From positions 186,001 through 250,000 of the forward strand of contig JAFKKG010000008.1 in the NCBI GenBank assembly GCA_017305715.1: a DNA stretch of 64,000 bases, given 5' to 3'. Below, piece by piece: positions 17,252-26,527 of this stretch (its first letter is position 1; every line of letters begins with the position of its first letter). The DNA is from Hyphomicrobiales bacterium (GTDB lineage Bacteria; Pseudomonadota; Alphaproteobacteria; Rhizobiales; Xanthobacteraceae). The notes beneath the pieces were generated by a model. The model did not search any database. It was not told where the DNA came from and worked only from the letters and a program-made list of their open reading frames with translations. Position numbers and translations under genes: made by a program.

Positions 17252-17697
17252 ATCATTTCTTTCTAGGTCTGGGAGCTTGCCGGAAACGCCCGCTGTCTAG
17301 CGGAGTTCCACCGGGCGATCTACATGGGTCGAGCTATTGTCGTTTTGGTTACTTCCAATGGCCCGCCGAGAAACCGCCAAAACCGGCTGAAACGGCATCG
17401 AGTGGCGTCATATAGCCCCCCAGAGGGGGCGAGAAAGTGACGAAACGGTGAGGAGTCGGCAACATGCTATACCATGATACCTAAAACGCGCTTTGCCGCA
17501 CGCCCCCATTTTTAGATCCGACTTTTCCAGACGCTCATTTTTTGACACAAAGCCCTGTGCTTCCATGTGTTTGTGTGGGGGATCACTGAGGAAACCCTTT
17601 GGTGCGGTTATTGCTGTATCCGGGCAGGCGTCCGCCAGGACCCCGGTGCGCGGAGCTATTTGAATGAATTTGGTGCAACTTGCGTAATGGACGTCCC
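17252..17697. other. Divergent control region between hpnN and ispH-hpnH
   Basis: The 446-base spacer has no credible gene. It holds a perfect -35-like TTGACA at 17542-17547 on the plus strand, but without a good -10 17 bases later. A short GCCCCC/GGGGGC hairpin lies at 17415-17430 without a T tract, and several AT-rich patches occur between 17460 and 17545. It must serve both operons. Confidence 0.55.
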
Positions 17698-18624
17698 ATG
17701 GAAGTGTATCTTGCGCAGCCCCGCGGATTTTGTGCGGGCGTCGTGCGTGCGATCGAGATTGTGGAGCGTGCGCTCCAGAAATACGGCCCGCCGGTCTATG
17801 TCCGTCACGAGATCGTGCACAACAAGCACGTGGTCGAGAGCCTGAAGAACAAGGGCGCCATTTTCGTCGAGGATCTGTCGGAAGTTCCTCCCCTCGCGGT
17901 CACCGTGTTCAGCGCCCATGGCGTGGCCCGGAGCGTCGAGGAGGAGGCAGCAGCGCGCTCCCTTCCGGTGCTCAACGCCACCTGCCCGCTCGTCACCAAG
18001 GTCCACAATCAGGGCAAACGGTACATGTCGAAGGGCCGGGCCCTGGTCCTGATCGGCCATGCCGGCCACCCCGAGGTCGAGGGCACCATGGGCCAGGTTC
18101 CCGGACCGGTCCTGCTGGTCCAGAACGTCGACGACGTGGCGGCCCTGAAGCTGCCCACCGACACCCCGCTGGCCTATATCACCCAGACCACCCTCAGCGT
18201 TGACGACACAAAAGACATAATCGCGGCCCTTCAGGCCCGTTTTACAGATATTCAAGGCCCCGACATCCGGGATATCTGCTATGCGACACAGAACCGCCAA
18301 TCTGCGGTAAGGGACCTAAGCAAGCTGGTGGACGTCATTTTGGTGGTGGGGGCCGCCAATAGTTCCAACTCAAACAGGCTGCGCGAAATCGGCACCGAGG
18401 TCGGCGTCGCGAGTTATCTCATTGCCGATGGCAGCGAATTGAACCCTGATTGGCTGAAGGATGCAGAGGCCGTCGGCATTACCGCGGGCGCATCGGCGCC
18501 CGAAGTTCTGGTCGACGACGTGATCGAGGCTTTGAGGCGTATCGGACCCGTCACGGTGTCGGTGCTTCCTGGGAGGGAAGAAAATATCGAATTCAGGCTT
18601 CCAGCCGAACTGACTGCGGGCTGA
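17698..18624 (+). CDS. ispH: 4-hydroxy-3-methylbut-2-enyl diphosphate reductase (IspH/LytB)
   Basis: Last step of the non-mevalonate isoprenoid pathway, reducing HMBPP to IPP and DMAPP with a [4Fe-4S] cluster. Cluster cysteines are at 12 (GFCAG), 96 (NATCPLV) and 194 ([10 protein letters not shown]). Substrate residues His41, His74, His124 and Glu126 are present. ATG 17698 is chosen because the family begins MxVYLAxPRGFCAG; an upstream in-frame TTG at 17680 would add six residues. It is 39 bases before hpnH and so co-transcribed with a hopanoid gene, linking precursor supply to hopanoid making. A second ispH elsewhere in the genome is likely but not seen here. Confidence 0.93.
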   Translation: MEVYLAQPRGFCAGVVRAIEIVERALQKYGPPVYVRHEIVHNKHVVESLKNKGAIFVEDLSEVPPLAVTVFSAHGVARSVEEEAAARSLPVLNATCPLVTKVHNQGKRYMSKGRALVLIGHAGHPEVEGTMGQVPGPVLLVQNVDDVAALKLPTDTPLAYITQTTLSVDDTKDIIAALQARFTDIQGPDIRDICYATQNRQSAVRDLSKLVDVILVVGAANSSNSNRLREIGTEVGVASYLIADGSELNPDWLKDAEAVGITAGASAPEVLVDDVIEALRRIGPVTVSVLPGREENIEFRLPAELTAG

Positions 18625-18663
18625 TCCACTCATGACTCATCAAGTCCAGAAAGAAATCCTGTA

Positions 18664-19824
18664 ATGGCAATACCGTTCTTCAAGGAAATGCGTATCGGCG
18701 GCTATCTGATCAAGCAGAAGCTGCTCGGCCGCAAGCGTTATCCGCTGGTGCTGATGCTCGAACCGCTGTTTCGTTGCAACCTCGCCTGCGTCGGCTGCGG
18801 CAAGATCGACTATCCCGACGCGATCCTCAACCGCCGCATGTCGGCGCAGGAGTGCTGGGATGCGGCCGACGAATGCGGCGCGCCGATGGTGGCGATCCCC
18901 GGCGGCGAACCGCTGATCCACAAGGAGATCGGCGAGATCGTGCGCGGCCTCGTGGCGCGCAAGAAATTCGTGTCGCTCTGCACCAACGCGCTGCTGCTGG
19001 AAAAGAAGCTCGATCTGTTCGAGCCCTCGCCCTATCTGTTCTTCTCGGTGCATCTGGACGGCCTCAAGGACCACCACGACAAGGCGGTGTCGCAGAAGGG
19101 CGTGTTCGACCGCGCGGTGTCCGCGATCAAGGCTGCGAAGGCGCGCGGCTTCACCGTCAACGTCAACGCCACGATCTTCGACGGTCACGCCGCGGAAGAC
19201 ATCGCAAAATTCCTCGACTTCACCACCGAACTCGGTGTCGGCGTCTCGATGTCGCCCGGCTACGCCTATGAGCGCGCGCCGGACCAGGAGCACTTCCTCA
19301 ACCGCACCAAGACCAAGAAGCTGTTCCGCGACGTGTTCGCGCTCGGCAAGGGCAAGAAGTGGAACTTCATGCATTCCGGCCTGTTCCTCGACTTCCTCGC
19401 CGGAAACCAGAGCTATGAATGCACCCCGTGGGGTATGCCGGCACGCAACATTTTCGGCTGGCAGAAGCCCTGCTACCTGCTGGGCGAAGGCTACACCAAG
19501 ACCTTCAAGGAATTGATGGAGACCACCGATTGGGAGACCTACGGCACCGGCAAGTACGAGAAGTGCGCCGACTGCATGGCCCATTGCGGCTATGAGCCGA
19601 CCGCCGCCAACGCCGCGCTGGTCAATCCGTTGAAGGCGATGTGGGTGGCGCTGCGCGGCATCCGGACGACAGGTCCGATGGCGCCCGAGATCAGCCTCGA
19701 TAAGCAGCGCCCCGCCCAGTACATCTTCTCGGCGGAAGTGCAGAAGCGCCTGTCGGAGATCCGCAAGGACGAGGCGGCCGCCGCAGCCGCCAAGCAGCAG
19801 CAAAAGGCCTCCACGGCCGCCTGA
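18664..19824 (+). CDS. hpnH: Adenosyl-hopane synthase, radical SAM HpnH
   Basis: Radical SAM enzyme of 386 residues with the cluster motif CNLACVGC (Cys38, Cys42, Cys45) and a C-terminal cysteine set (CADCMAHCG). HpnH generates the 5'-deoxyadenosyl radical and adds it to hopene to give adenosylhopane, the first step of side-chain extension. The N-terminus GGYLIKQKLLGRKRYPLVLMLEPLFRCN is typical. It follows ispH closely and ends at a bidirectional terminator facing hpnG. Confidence 0.95.
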   Translation: MAIPFFKEMRIGGYLIKQKLLGRKRYPLVLMLEPLFRCNLACVGCGKIDYPDAILNRRMSAQECWDAADECGAPMVAIPGGEPLIHKEIGEIVRGLVARKKFVSLCTNALLLEKKLDLFEPSPYLFFSVHLDGLKDHHDKAVSQKGVFDRAVSAIKAAKARGFTVNVNATIFDGHAAEDIAKFLDFTTELGVGVSMSPGYAYERAPDQEHFLNRTKTKKLFRDVFALGKGKKWNFMHSGLFLDFLAGNQSYECTPWGMPARNIFGWQKPCYLLGEGYTKTFKELMETTDWETYGTGKYEKCADCMAHCGYEPTAANAALVNPLKAMWVALRGIRTTGPMAPEISLDKQRPAQYIFSAEVQKRLSEIRKDEAAAAAAKQQQKASTAA

Positions 19825-19874
19825 GGGCCGAGCGCAACGCGGCCTGCCCGCGTCGCTGAAGGCCGTTCAAAACC

Positions 19875-19904
19875 AAAATGCCGTCGCTTGGCGACGGCAT
19901 TTTT
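19875..19904. terminator. Bidirectional terminator between hpnH and hpnG
   Basis: A 13-bp perfect stem (19875-19887 with 19891-19903) with a TTG loop starts with AAAA and ends with TTTTT, so it can stop transcription from both convergent operons. Confidence 0.85.
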
Positions 19905-19930
19905 CGTTGCAGCAGGCGGTTGAGGGTTGG

Positions 19931-20680
19931 TCAGGCGTCGGACGCGACCAGGCCCTCACCGCTGGATAGAAAGCCGCGGCAGCCGCGCAGCGAGCGCAGC
20001 GCGCGGTTGAAATCGATGCCGGTGGAGACCAGCGCACGCAGTGTCCGCGGATTGCGCGCGAGGCCGCGCAGCACCTTGCGCAGGTCGATATCGCCGTTCG
20101 GCTTGATCGCGCTCTTGGCCAGCGCCGGCAGCGCGCGGGTGGCGGGATCGGAGATCACGCGCAGCGCGGCGAACGGCAATCCGGCGTTGGCCGCATAGGC
20201 CGCCGCGATATGGCTCTCCATGTCGACCGCCGCCGCACCCGTCTCCGAATGCAGGGCGGCCTTGCAGGCGGTCGCCGCAATCACCTGTTCCACCCCGGCC
20301 AGACCGCCGCGGACCACGCGGCGGCGGCGCAGCGCCGCGCTGGCAATCATTTCCTCGTTGAGCGCGAGGCCGGCGAGGAACCTGGTGTCGCCGGCCATCA
20401 CTTCGGTCGCGACCACGATGTCGCCCGATTTCAACGACGGATCGAGCCCGCCGGCAACGCCAAACGAGATCACACCCCTGAATGTCGATGAATCCAGCGT
20501 CGCGAGCAGCGACCGCAATTGCTGCGGATCACTGCTGCTGCAAATTACGATCATGCCCGGACCGGCCGCAATCCGGGCCTCCTGTACCAAGCCTGTAACG
20601 ATTAACACCGGCCGCGGATCGATCGCATTGTCCCCGATCGAGCTCTGCGCGAACGCGGCGGCCCCCGCCCCCCAAGTCAC
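19931..20680 (-). CDS. hpnG: Hopanoid-associated phosphorylase HpnG
   Basis: A 249-residue nucleoside-phosphorylase-fold protein; HpnG removes adenine from adenosylhopane to give ribosylhopane. Visible are FGVAGGLDPSLKSGDIV (phosphate/base pocket) and GAAAVDMESHIAAAYA, the PNP/MTAN active-site stretch with Asp and Glu. The start is GTG in a GTGA overlap with the shc stop, so it is translationally coupled as the last gene of the hpnCDE-shc-hpnG operon. Confidence 0.9.
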   Translation of the reverse strand: MTWGAGAAAFAQSSIGDNAIDPRPVLIVTGLVQEARIAAGPGMIVICSSSDPQQLRSLLATLDSSTFRGVISFGVAGGLDPSLKSGDIVVATEVMAGDTRFLAGLALNEEMIASAALRRRRVVRGGLAGVEQVIAATACKAALHSETGAAAVDMESHIAAAYAANAGLPFAALRVISDPATRALPALAKSAIKPNGDIDLRKVLRGLARNPRTLRALVSTGIDFNRALRSLRGCRGFLSSGEGLVASDA

Positions 20681-22668
20681 ATCCCGACCCCTACCACCCT
20701 GCTGTTGGTGCTGCTCAAATTCCGATACCGCGCCATCGCCCAGAGCGGAAAGAACTTCGAGTAGCCATGATAACGCAAATAAAACACCCGCGGAAACCCC
20801 GTAGCCGTGTAGCGCGCCTCGTCCCAGAGTCCTTTTTCGGTCTGTGTGGTTTTTAGGTACTCAACCCCGCGGGCAACAGCCGGGTTCCCGACCTCGCCCG
20901 CCGCCATCAGACCAAGCAAAGCCCATGCCGTTTGCGACGACGTCGACGGCGCGGCCTCAAATCCCCGGTAGTCCAGGCGGTAGCTGACCGCATCTTCGCC
21001 CCAGCCGCCGTCCCGGTTCTGGATCGATAGCAGCCATTGAACCGCCTTGCGAATCATTGGGTCCTGGTGGTCGACCCCTGCGGCATTTAGCGCGGAGAGC
21101 ACCGACCAGGTGCCGTAGATGTAATTCAGCCCCCAGCGGCCATACCAGGAGCCTTCCGCAAGCTGGGTGCGGCGCAGGTAGTCGAGGCCGTCAGCGACGG
21201 CCTTGCTGGTCCCGGCGGTCTCGCCGAGTTGCGCCAGCATCGAAATACAGCGCGCGGTGACGTCCTCGGTCGGCGGATCGAGCAGCGCGCCATGGTCGGA
21301 GAACGGGATGTTGTTCAGGTAATATTCGAGGTTGTTGATGTCGAAGGCGGCCCAGCCGCCATCGCGGCTCTGCAAGCCTTCGATCCACTCGCGCGCCCGC
21401 GCGATGGCAACATCATATTCGGTGCTGCCGGACTGCCGGCGCACGCGGTCCATCGCCATGACGACGACAGCGGTGTCGTCGAGATCGGGATAATGGGCGT
21501 TGTTGTACTGGAACGCCCAGCCGCCCGGACGCACATCAGGCGCCTTCACGGCCCAGTCGCCCTTGAGGTCGAGCACCTGCCGCGGCTTCAGCCAGTCGAG
21601 GCCCTGCTTCATCTTCGCCAGGGTTTCTTCGCCGCCGGCCTCCGCCAGGGCGTGACAGGTGAGCGCGGTGTCCCACACCGGCGACACGCAGGGCTGGCAA
21701 TAGGCCTCGTGCTCGCCGATCACCAGGAGCTTGTCGATGCCCTTGCGGGTGACCGCCCGCGGCGGAAACTCCGGTCCCTTGCCGAGCGCGTCATACATCA
21801 TGACGATGTTGGCCATCGGCGGATAGATCGCGCCCATGCCGTCTTCGCCGTTCAGCCGCTCTTCGATGAAGGCGAGCGCGGCGTCGATCGCGCGCTGCCG
21901 CAGCTTTTTCGGAAAAAGCGGCTCGATCTTGCGCAGGACGACGTCGAGCGCACTGAACAGCGCAAACCAACCCGCGCTCTGATGCGGCGCCTTCGGCGTC
22001 ATGCCGACCGATTTCGGATCCTGCAGGAACAATTCGTCGATGCCGACGCCCTTCGGATTCCGGGCCAGCGGCTTGAGCGCCGCCATCACCATCAGCGGCA
22101 CGATCGTGGTGCGCGCCCAGTATGAAATCTTGTTGATATGGAACGGCGACCACATCGGCAGCAACATGATCTCGATCGGCAGCACCGGCACCGCGCGCCA
22201 GGTCAGCACGCCGTAGAACGCCAGCAAAAACCGGGTGAACACGTTGACGTTGGCGGCCCCACCGCGCGAGCGGATCGCCTCGCGCGCCCGCACCATGTGC
22301 GGCGCATCGACGGAATCGCCGATCATCTTCAGCGCGAAGTAGGATTTTACGCTGGCGCTCATGTCGAACGCGCCGTCCTGCACCAGCGGCCAGCCACCAT
22401 GGGCGCCCTGGGTGCGGCGCAGATAATTGGCGATCTTGGCTTCGAGTTCGCTGTCGACGGGCTCGGCGAGATAATGGCGGAGCAGCACATATTCCGACGG
22501 GATCGTGCTGTCGGCTTCCAGCTCGAACACCCAGTGTCCATCGGACTGCCGATAGCCGAGCAGCGCCTGCGTCGCCGACGAGATCGATTTTTCCAACGCG
22601 ACGGGGTCGACCGGCACGACGGGCCCGAGTGCAACGCTGTGATCGACGGAAGACATTTCGTCAGACAT
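20677..22668 (-). CDS. shc: Squalene-hopene cyclase
   Basis: Monotopic membrane triterpene cyclase that folds squalene into hopene and diplopterol. The catalytic DXDD motif is DLDD at 395-398. Several QW repeats are present (for example QSRDGGWAAF, QNRDGGWG). At 663 residues it matches the usual 630-690. ATG 22668 is taken as the start; ATG 22656 is also possible since AGAGG is better placed for it. The frame is open further upstream but that part overlaps hpnE on the same strand and is not homologous. Also called hpnF. Confidence 0.94.
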   Translation of the reverse strand: MSDEMSSVDHSVALGPVVPVDPVALEKSISSATQALLGYRQSDGHWVFELEADSTIPSEYVLLRHYLAEPVDSELEAKIANYLRRTQGAHGGWPLVQDGAFDMSASVKSYFALKMIGDSVDAPHMVRAREAIRSRGGAANVNVFTRFLLAFYGVLTWRAVPVLPIEIMLLPMWSPFHINKISYWARTTIVPLMVMAALKPLARNPKGVGIDELFLQDPKSVGMTPKAPHQSAGWFALFSALDVVLRKIEPLFPKKLRQRAIDAALAFIEERLNGEDGMGAIYPPMANIVMMYDALGKGPEFPPRAVTRKGIDKLLVIGEHEAYCQPCVSPVWDTALTCHALAEAGGEETLAKMKQGLDWLKPRQVLDLKGDWAVKAPDVRPGGWAFQYNNAHYPDLDDTAVVVMAMDRVRRQSGSTEYDVAIARAREWIEGLQSRDGGWAAFDINNLEYYLNNIPFSDHGALLDPPTEDVTARCISMLAQLGETAGTSKAVADGLDYLRRTQLAEGSWYGRWGLNYIYGTWSVLSALNAAGVDHQDPMIRKAVQWLLSIQNRDGGWGEDAVSYRLDYRGFEAAPSTSSQTAWALLGLMAAGEVGNPAVARGVEYLKTTQTEKGLWDEARYTATGFPRVFYLRYHGYSKFFPLWAMARYRNLSSTNSRVVGVGM

Positions 22669-22714
22669 CCTCTGTTCGCGATTCCGCTCCGTAGAGCCGG
22701 TCCGCTTTGTCCAG

Positions 22715-23974
22715 TCAGGCTTGCCGGCTGGCCAGAACCAGATCGGCCGCGCGGTCGCCCGACCGCACCGATCCCTCGATGGTTGCCGGCAACCCCGTAT
22801 CAGTCCAGTCGCCGGCGAGAAACAGGTTTTTGAAAGCGGTGACGGGACCCGGCCGCAGCGCGTTCTGCTCGGGCGTCGCCTCGAAGGTAGCACGGCGTTC
22901 GCGCACGATCTGCCAGGGAGGCAATGCAGGGTCGCCCTGCACGCCGGCGGCCTTGCAGACATCGCGCCAGATCGCCTGCGCGAGTTCCTCACGCGGCATG
23001 TCGACCAGGCGGTCGCCATTGCTGATGGTGACCGACAGGCGCTGCGGGAACGCGAACAGCCATTCGACGAGGCCGCCGACGACGCCCAGCATCGGCGGCG
23101 CATCCCTTGGCGGATCGAAGCGGAAATGCGCATTGACGATGGCGCGGAATTTGGTCGGCGTTTTGAGGCCCGGCAGCAGCGCCGCGGCAGGACGCGGCGG
23201 CACGGCGAGCACCACGACATCGTCAGGCGCGAGCGAGATCGTGTCGTCGCCGAACTTCAATTCACGGACATTGTCGCCGCTCATGACCAACTCACGCAGT
23301 TCATGTCCGAGCTGGACGGTGTCGCCCTTGTCCTGCAGCAGCTTGACCGCGGGTTCGATCAAGACCGAGCTCAGCCCGTCGCGGGCGATCAGCGGCCGGC
23401 AGGCCTGCCCGCCCGCGAGCAGCGTTTCGCGGACGATCGCGCCGGCGAGACCGGCCGAACCCTCGGGCGGATCCACATTGAGGGCCGCCAGCAGCAGCGG
23501 CTGCACCAGCCGCTTGTACAGCGTGCCTTCGCAGGGAATGGTCTTGCCGACCAGTTTGTCCGCCCCTGCCCAAATCAGCGGCATCAGTGCGAGATAATCG
23601 CGCACGCCGGTGTCGGGGACGCGGCGGGCCTTGTCGAACACCCAGAGCGGCAGCCGGCCGTCGCCGAGATCGAGCTGCCAGCGTTGGCCGGTCGAGACGT
23701 CGCAGAAGGGAAACTGCGCGCGTTTCGGTCCGACCAGCCCTGCCTCGGTGCCGATCGATCGCGCGTAGGCCAGCGCGTGGCTGTTGCCGGACAGCATCAG
23801 ATGATTGCCGTTGTCGATCGTCAGATTGGTGGCGGCGTCGAAATAGGAGCGGCAACGGCCGCCGGTGGTTTGCGTGGCCTCGTGGACGCACACCCGGTAA
23901 CCGGCATTGGCCAGCCGGACGGCCGCGGAGAGGCCGGAAATGCCGGCGCCGATGATGTGGGCGGTTTTTTGCAT
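22715..23974 (-). CDS. hpnE: Hydroxysqualene dehydroxylase HpnE (FAD-dependent)
   Basis: A 419-residue flavin amine-oxidase/desaturase-fold enzyme; HpnE reduces hydroxysqualene to squalene. FAD-binding HIIGAGISGLSAAVRLA (GxGxxG at 9-14) and a C-terminal LFLAGDWTDTGLPATIEG are typical. The start at ATG 23974 shares one base with the hpnD stop (TGATG); an extra 14 residues upstream would run into hpnD. 46 bases precede shc. Confidence 0.92.
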   Translation of the reverse strand: MQKTAHIIGAGISGLSAAVRLANAGYRVCVHEATQTTGGRCRSYFDAATNLTIDNGNHLMLSGNSHALAYARSIGTEAGLVGPKRAQFPFCDVSTGQRWQLDLGDGRLPLWVFDKARRVPDTGVRDYLALMPLIWAGADKLVGKTIPCEGTLYKRLVQPLLLAALNVDPPEGSAGLAGAIVRETLLAGGQACRPLIARDGLSSVLIEPAVKLLQDKGDTVQLGHELRELVMSGDNVRELKFGDDTISLAPDDVVVLAVPPRPAAALLPGLKTPTKFRAIVNAHFRFDPPRDAPPMLGVVGGLVEWLFAFPQRLSVTISNGDRLVDMPREELAQAIWRDVCKAAGVQGDPALPPWQIVRERRATFEATPEQNALRPGPVTAFKNLFLAGDWTDTGLPATIEGSVRSGDRAADLVLASRQA

Positions 23975-24813
23975 CAGATGATCGAGTAACGCAGGAGGAT
24001 GCCGATCTTGGTCCATTTGTCGACGCGGACCGGCGCACGCGGGGCGGCAAACCCCCGTGCCAGCAACAGATCGAGGATCGCGCGGTAGTATTTCGACATG
24101 ATCCGGGGCGCACGCACCTTGCGCCGCGAATTGCGCTTCATGATCTCGTCGGCCTTCTCGAAATAGGCTTTCCCCCGCTCGGCGAGCGGCAGGCAGACCT
24201 TCGGCAAGGCGCGCTCGGCAACCACCTTCTGCGGATCGTTGCCGGTGATGCCGGCGTGCAGCAGCGCCTCGCGCGGCAGATAGAGCCGACCAAGGGCGGC
24301 GTCCTCATCGATATCGCGCAGGATGTTGGTCAATTGCAGCGCGCGGCCGAGATGATGCGCGAGCTCAATCCCGTCATTCTCCGGCAGGCCGAACACCCGC
24401 ACCGACAGGCGGCCGACGGCGCTGGCGACGCGGTCGCAGTAAAGATCGAGCGTCGCAAAATCCGGCGCACGGATGTCCTGCGGCACGTCCATCTCCATGC
24501 CATCGACGACGGCCAGGAAATCCTCGCGCTTCAGGCCGAAGGTCCGCACCGAGGCGACGTAATCCTTTAGCCGTGCCGGCGGGTGGCCCTGATACAGCGC
24601 ATCGATGTCCTCGCGCCATTGCTGGAGTGCGGCGAGCCGTTCCGGCCGCGGACCGTCGGAATCGGCGATATCGTCGACCTGCCGGCAGAAACTGTAGATC
24701 TGGAACATCGCCTCGCGCTGGGCGCGCGGCAGGATGCGCATCGCGGCATAGAACGAGCTGCCGGACGCGGTGGTGCCGTAATTCGCGTTGGCCGCCGCCG
24801 TCTCTGCGGTCAT
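23974..24813 (-). CDS. hpnD: Presqualene diphosphate synthase HpnD
   Basis: A 279-residue squalene/phytoene-synthase-fold enzyme that couples two farnesyl diphosphates to presqualene diphosphate. It has both aspartate-rich Mg-binding motifs: CRQVDDIADSD near the N-terminus and LTNILRDIDEDAALGRLYLP in the middle. The start ATG overlaps the hpnC stop (ATGA). Product is passed to HpnC. Confidence 0.93.
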   Translation of the reverse strand: MTAETAAANANYGTTASGSSFYAAMRILPRAQREAMFQIYSFCRQVDDIADSDGPRPERLAALQQWREDIDALYQGHPPARLKDYVASVRTFGLKREDFLAVVDGMEMDVPQDIRAPDFATLDLYCDRVASAVGRLSVRVFGLPENDGIELAHHLGRALQLTNILRDIDEDAALGRLYLPREALLHAGITGNDPQKVVAERALPKVCLPLAERGKAYFEKADEIMKRNSRRKVRAPRIMSKYYRAILDLLLARGFAAPRAPVRVDKWTKIGILLRYSII

Positions 24814-25688
24814 GCGCCGGCCGCGGGTTTCGACACCGGCCGGCGTCCAACGGCGCGGCGCCCGATCTCGCCGGCAATGCCGCCAAGACTCTGGGCCATC
24901 AATTCCAGCGGGCTGAGATGCACGCGCTCGGCCAGCGGATCGCGCACCTTGAGCATGCCGACGATCTTGTCGGCAAAGGCCTGGATCACCGAAATTTCGA
25001 GACCGAGGCGAAAGTCCTTCACCTCCGCAGCCAGCGATTTGCTTTCGTTGAGCAGGATCTCGGTCCGCACCGCGAGCGCCTGCAAGCACTTCAGCAGCGC
25101 CGGCGGCGATTTCGACCCGCCCAGCATCTCGACCGTGGCGCCGGCGGCCGCGAGCGCGTCGCGCGGCAGGTAGACGCGGTTGAGATTGCGATAATCCTTG
25201 GCACAGTCCTGCAGATGGTTGTTGATCTGCAAGCCGGCGCACAGCGCGTCGGATGCGGCCCAGGTCGAGGTGCTCTCGCCATGCACGTCGAGCATGAAGC
25301 GGCCGACCGGCATCGCCGAATAGCGGCAATAATGGATCACCTCGTCCCAGTTTTCATAGCGAAGCTTGGTGACGTCCATCCGGAACGCGACCAGCACATC
25401 GAGCGCGTGGCGCGGTGGCATCGCGCGCGCGGCGAACGCGTTGCGCAGGCTAACCGCTTCCTGCTGGGTGTCGCCCTGGCCCAGGAGTTCTGCTTCAAGC
25501 AGGTCGAGTAGCCTCAGCTTTTCGTCCGCAGGCAGCGTCGCGTGATCGGCGATGTCATCGGCCGTCCGGACAAAATTGTAGAAGCTGAGAATCAGCGCCC
25601 GGTGACGCGGATGAATGATCCACGACGCGACCGGAAAATTCTCGTCGCGGTGGGTCTTTCCGGATCGCAGTTCGCTCGCGCTGGTCAT
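24810..25688 (-). CDS. hpnC: Hydroxysqualene synthase HpnC
   Basis: A 292-residue squalene/phytoene-synthase-fold protein that converts presqualene diphosphate to hydroxysqualene. It has FVRTADDIADH (Asp44, 45, 48) and the HpnC-type second motif LQDCAKDYRNLNRVYLP. ATG 25688 is the first AUG; a TTG directly before it is also in frame. No strong ribosome site is visible. First gene of the hpnC-hpnD-hpnE-shc-hpnG operon. Confidence 0.92.
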   Translation of the reverse strand: MTSASELRSGKTHRDENFPVASWIIHPRHRALILSFYNFVRTADDIADHATLPADEKLRLLDLLEAELLGQGDTQQEAVSLRNAFAARAMPPRHALDVLVAFRMDVTKLRYENWDEVIHYCRYSAMPVGRFMLDVHGESTSTWAASDALCAGLQINNHLQDCAKDYRNLNRVYLPRDALAAAGATVEMLGGSKSPPALLKCLQALAVRTEILLNESKSLAAEVKDFRLGLEISVIQAFADKIVGMLKVRDPLAERVHLSPLELMAQSLGGIAGEIGRRAVGRRPVSKPAAGA

Positions 25689-25880
25689 CAAAAGAACTGG
25701 CTACATTGGTCCAAAATGGGCACGCGCGATGCTTCACGCGCATGCGACGGGATCGCGAGCCCCATATAGGGGAATACGCCGCCAAAACCAATGCTATCTG
25801 GGGTATCGAGGCATGCCGCCGCGCAGCCGATCGGGCCGAAAACAGGCCTTGCGCGACGGTTAACCGACGTGAATGCGAAT

Positions 25881-26114
25881 TTATTGGCCGTGGCTCTTCA
25901 GCACCTGGTCACAGGCTGACGAGATCTTGGGGCGATTTTGCTGCAGGCAGGCCAGGATGGTGAAATCGCCCTGATCGATGACCGGACGGCAGAAGCGCTG
26001 CACGTCGCGGGAGCAAGCCTTTTGCTCCTCCGGTGTTCCGCTGCGCTGCTGGGCGAAGGCATCCGATGACACCGCTGATGACAACAAGAAGAGAGCCAGG
26101 AAAAGTTTTCGCAT
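25881..26114 (-). CDS. Small secreted cysteine-rich protein (77 aa)
   Basis: A signal peptide (RKLFLALFLLSSAVSSDAFA) is followed by a 56-residue mature part with four cysteines at 34, 42, 56 and 68. Their order (ACSRDVQRFC, then ILACLQQN, then SACDQV) resembles one unit of the cysteine-rich FGFR/Golgi-protein-1 type repeat. AAGGAA precedes the ATG. Probably periplasmic with two disulfides. Function unknown. Confidence 0.72.
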   Translation of the reverse strand: MRKLFLALFLLSSAVSSDAFAQQRSGTPEEQKACSRDVQRFCRPVIDQGDFTILACLQQNRPKISSACDQVLKSHGQ

Positions 26115-26527
26115 CGTATTCCTTCATTTCGGCAGCAAGAAATCCTGTTCCCGAATTGCGCTTCGGCATCGCCGGGACGGATTTGTTAGGATGGCAGGCG
26201 CCGCGTAACGCAGCAATGAGCAGAGGACAAGCGCTGGTAAATGCGGCCAAATTTGCGGCGGCATCGCACCCTCGTCAACCGATTGAAATATATAGCGTAT
26301 TTTCCACGCAACGTTTTTCACGCTGGGGTATTGCGGACCGCATCACCGCGAACCAGATGCTTCGCCGGGATGTTGCTGATTTCAGTGCGTGAAAATGCCG
26401 CCCGCCGGAGCGCGATCGCCAGCAGTGGCGTTTTGGCATTTGAACCTAACATATGGCGGAGACACTAAACCTTCGACGTGGGCGAGACGTGCCTTTGAAA
26501 GAACGTCTATTTGATGGGAAAATTACA
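26115..26527. other. Intergenic region between two secreted-protein genes
   Basis: 413 bases of divergent spacer without a credible gene. A loose AAATGCC/GGCATTT pairing around 26395-26441 and AT-rich patches near 26285 are the only visible structure. Confidence 0.5.

Noticed and set aside
15104-17266. 720-codon open frame antisense to hpnN
   Set aside because: Charged, low-complexity translation without domains; the minus strand encodes a clear RND transporter.
17415-17430. GCCCCC/GGGGGC hairpin as terminator
   Set aside because: No T tract and no gene ends there; more likely part of the control region.
17542-17570. Complete sigma-70 promoter for ispH
   Set aside because: TTGACA is perfect but nothing like a -10 box follows at 16-18 bases, so only noted as part of the spacer.
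22669-23220. N-terminal extension of squalene-hopene cyclase by about 184 residues
   Set aside because: It overlaps hpnE on the same strand, has no homology to cyclases, and the family starts at the chosen site.
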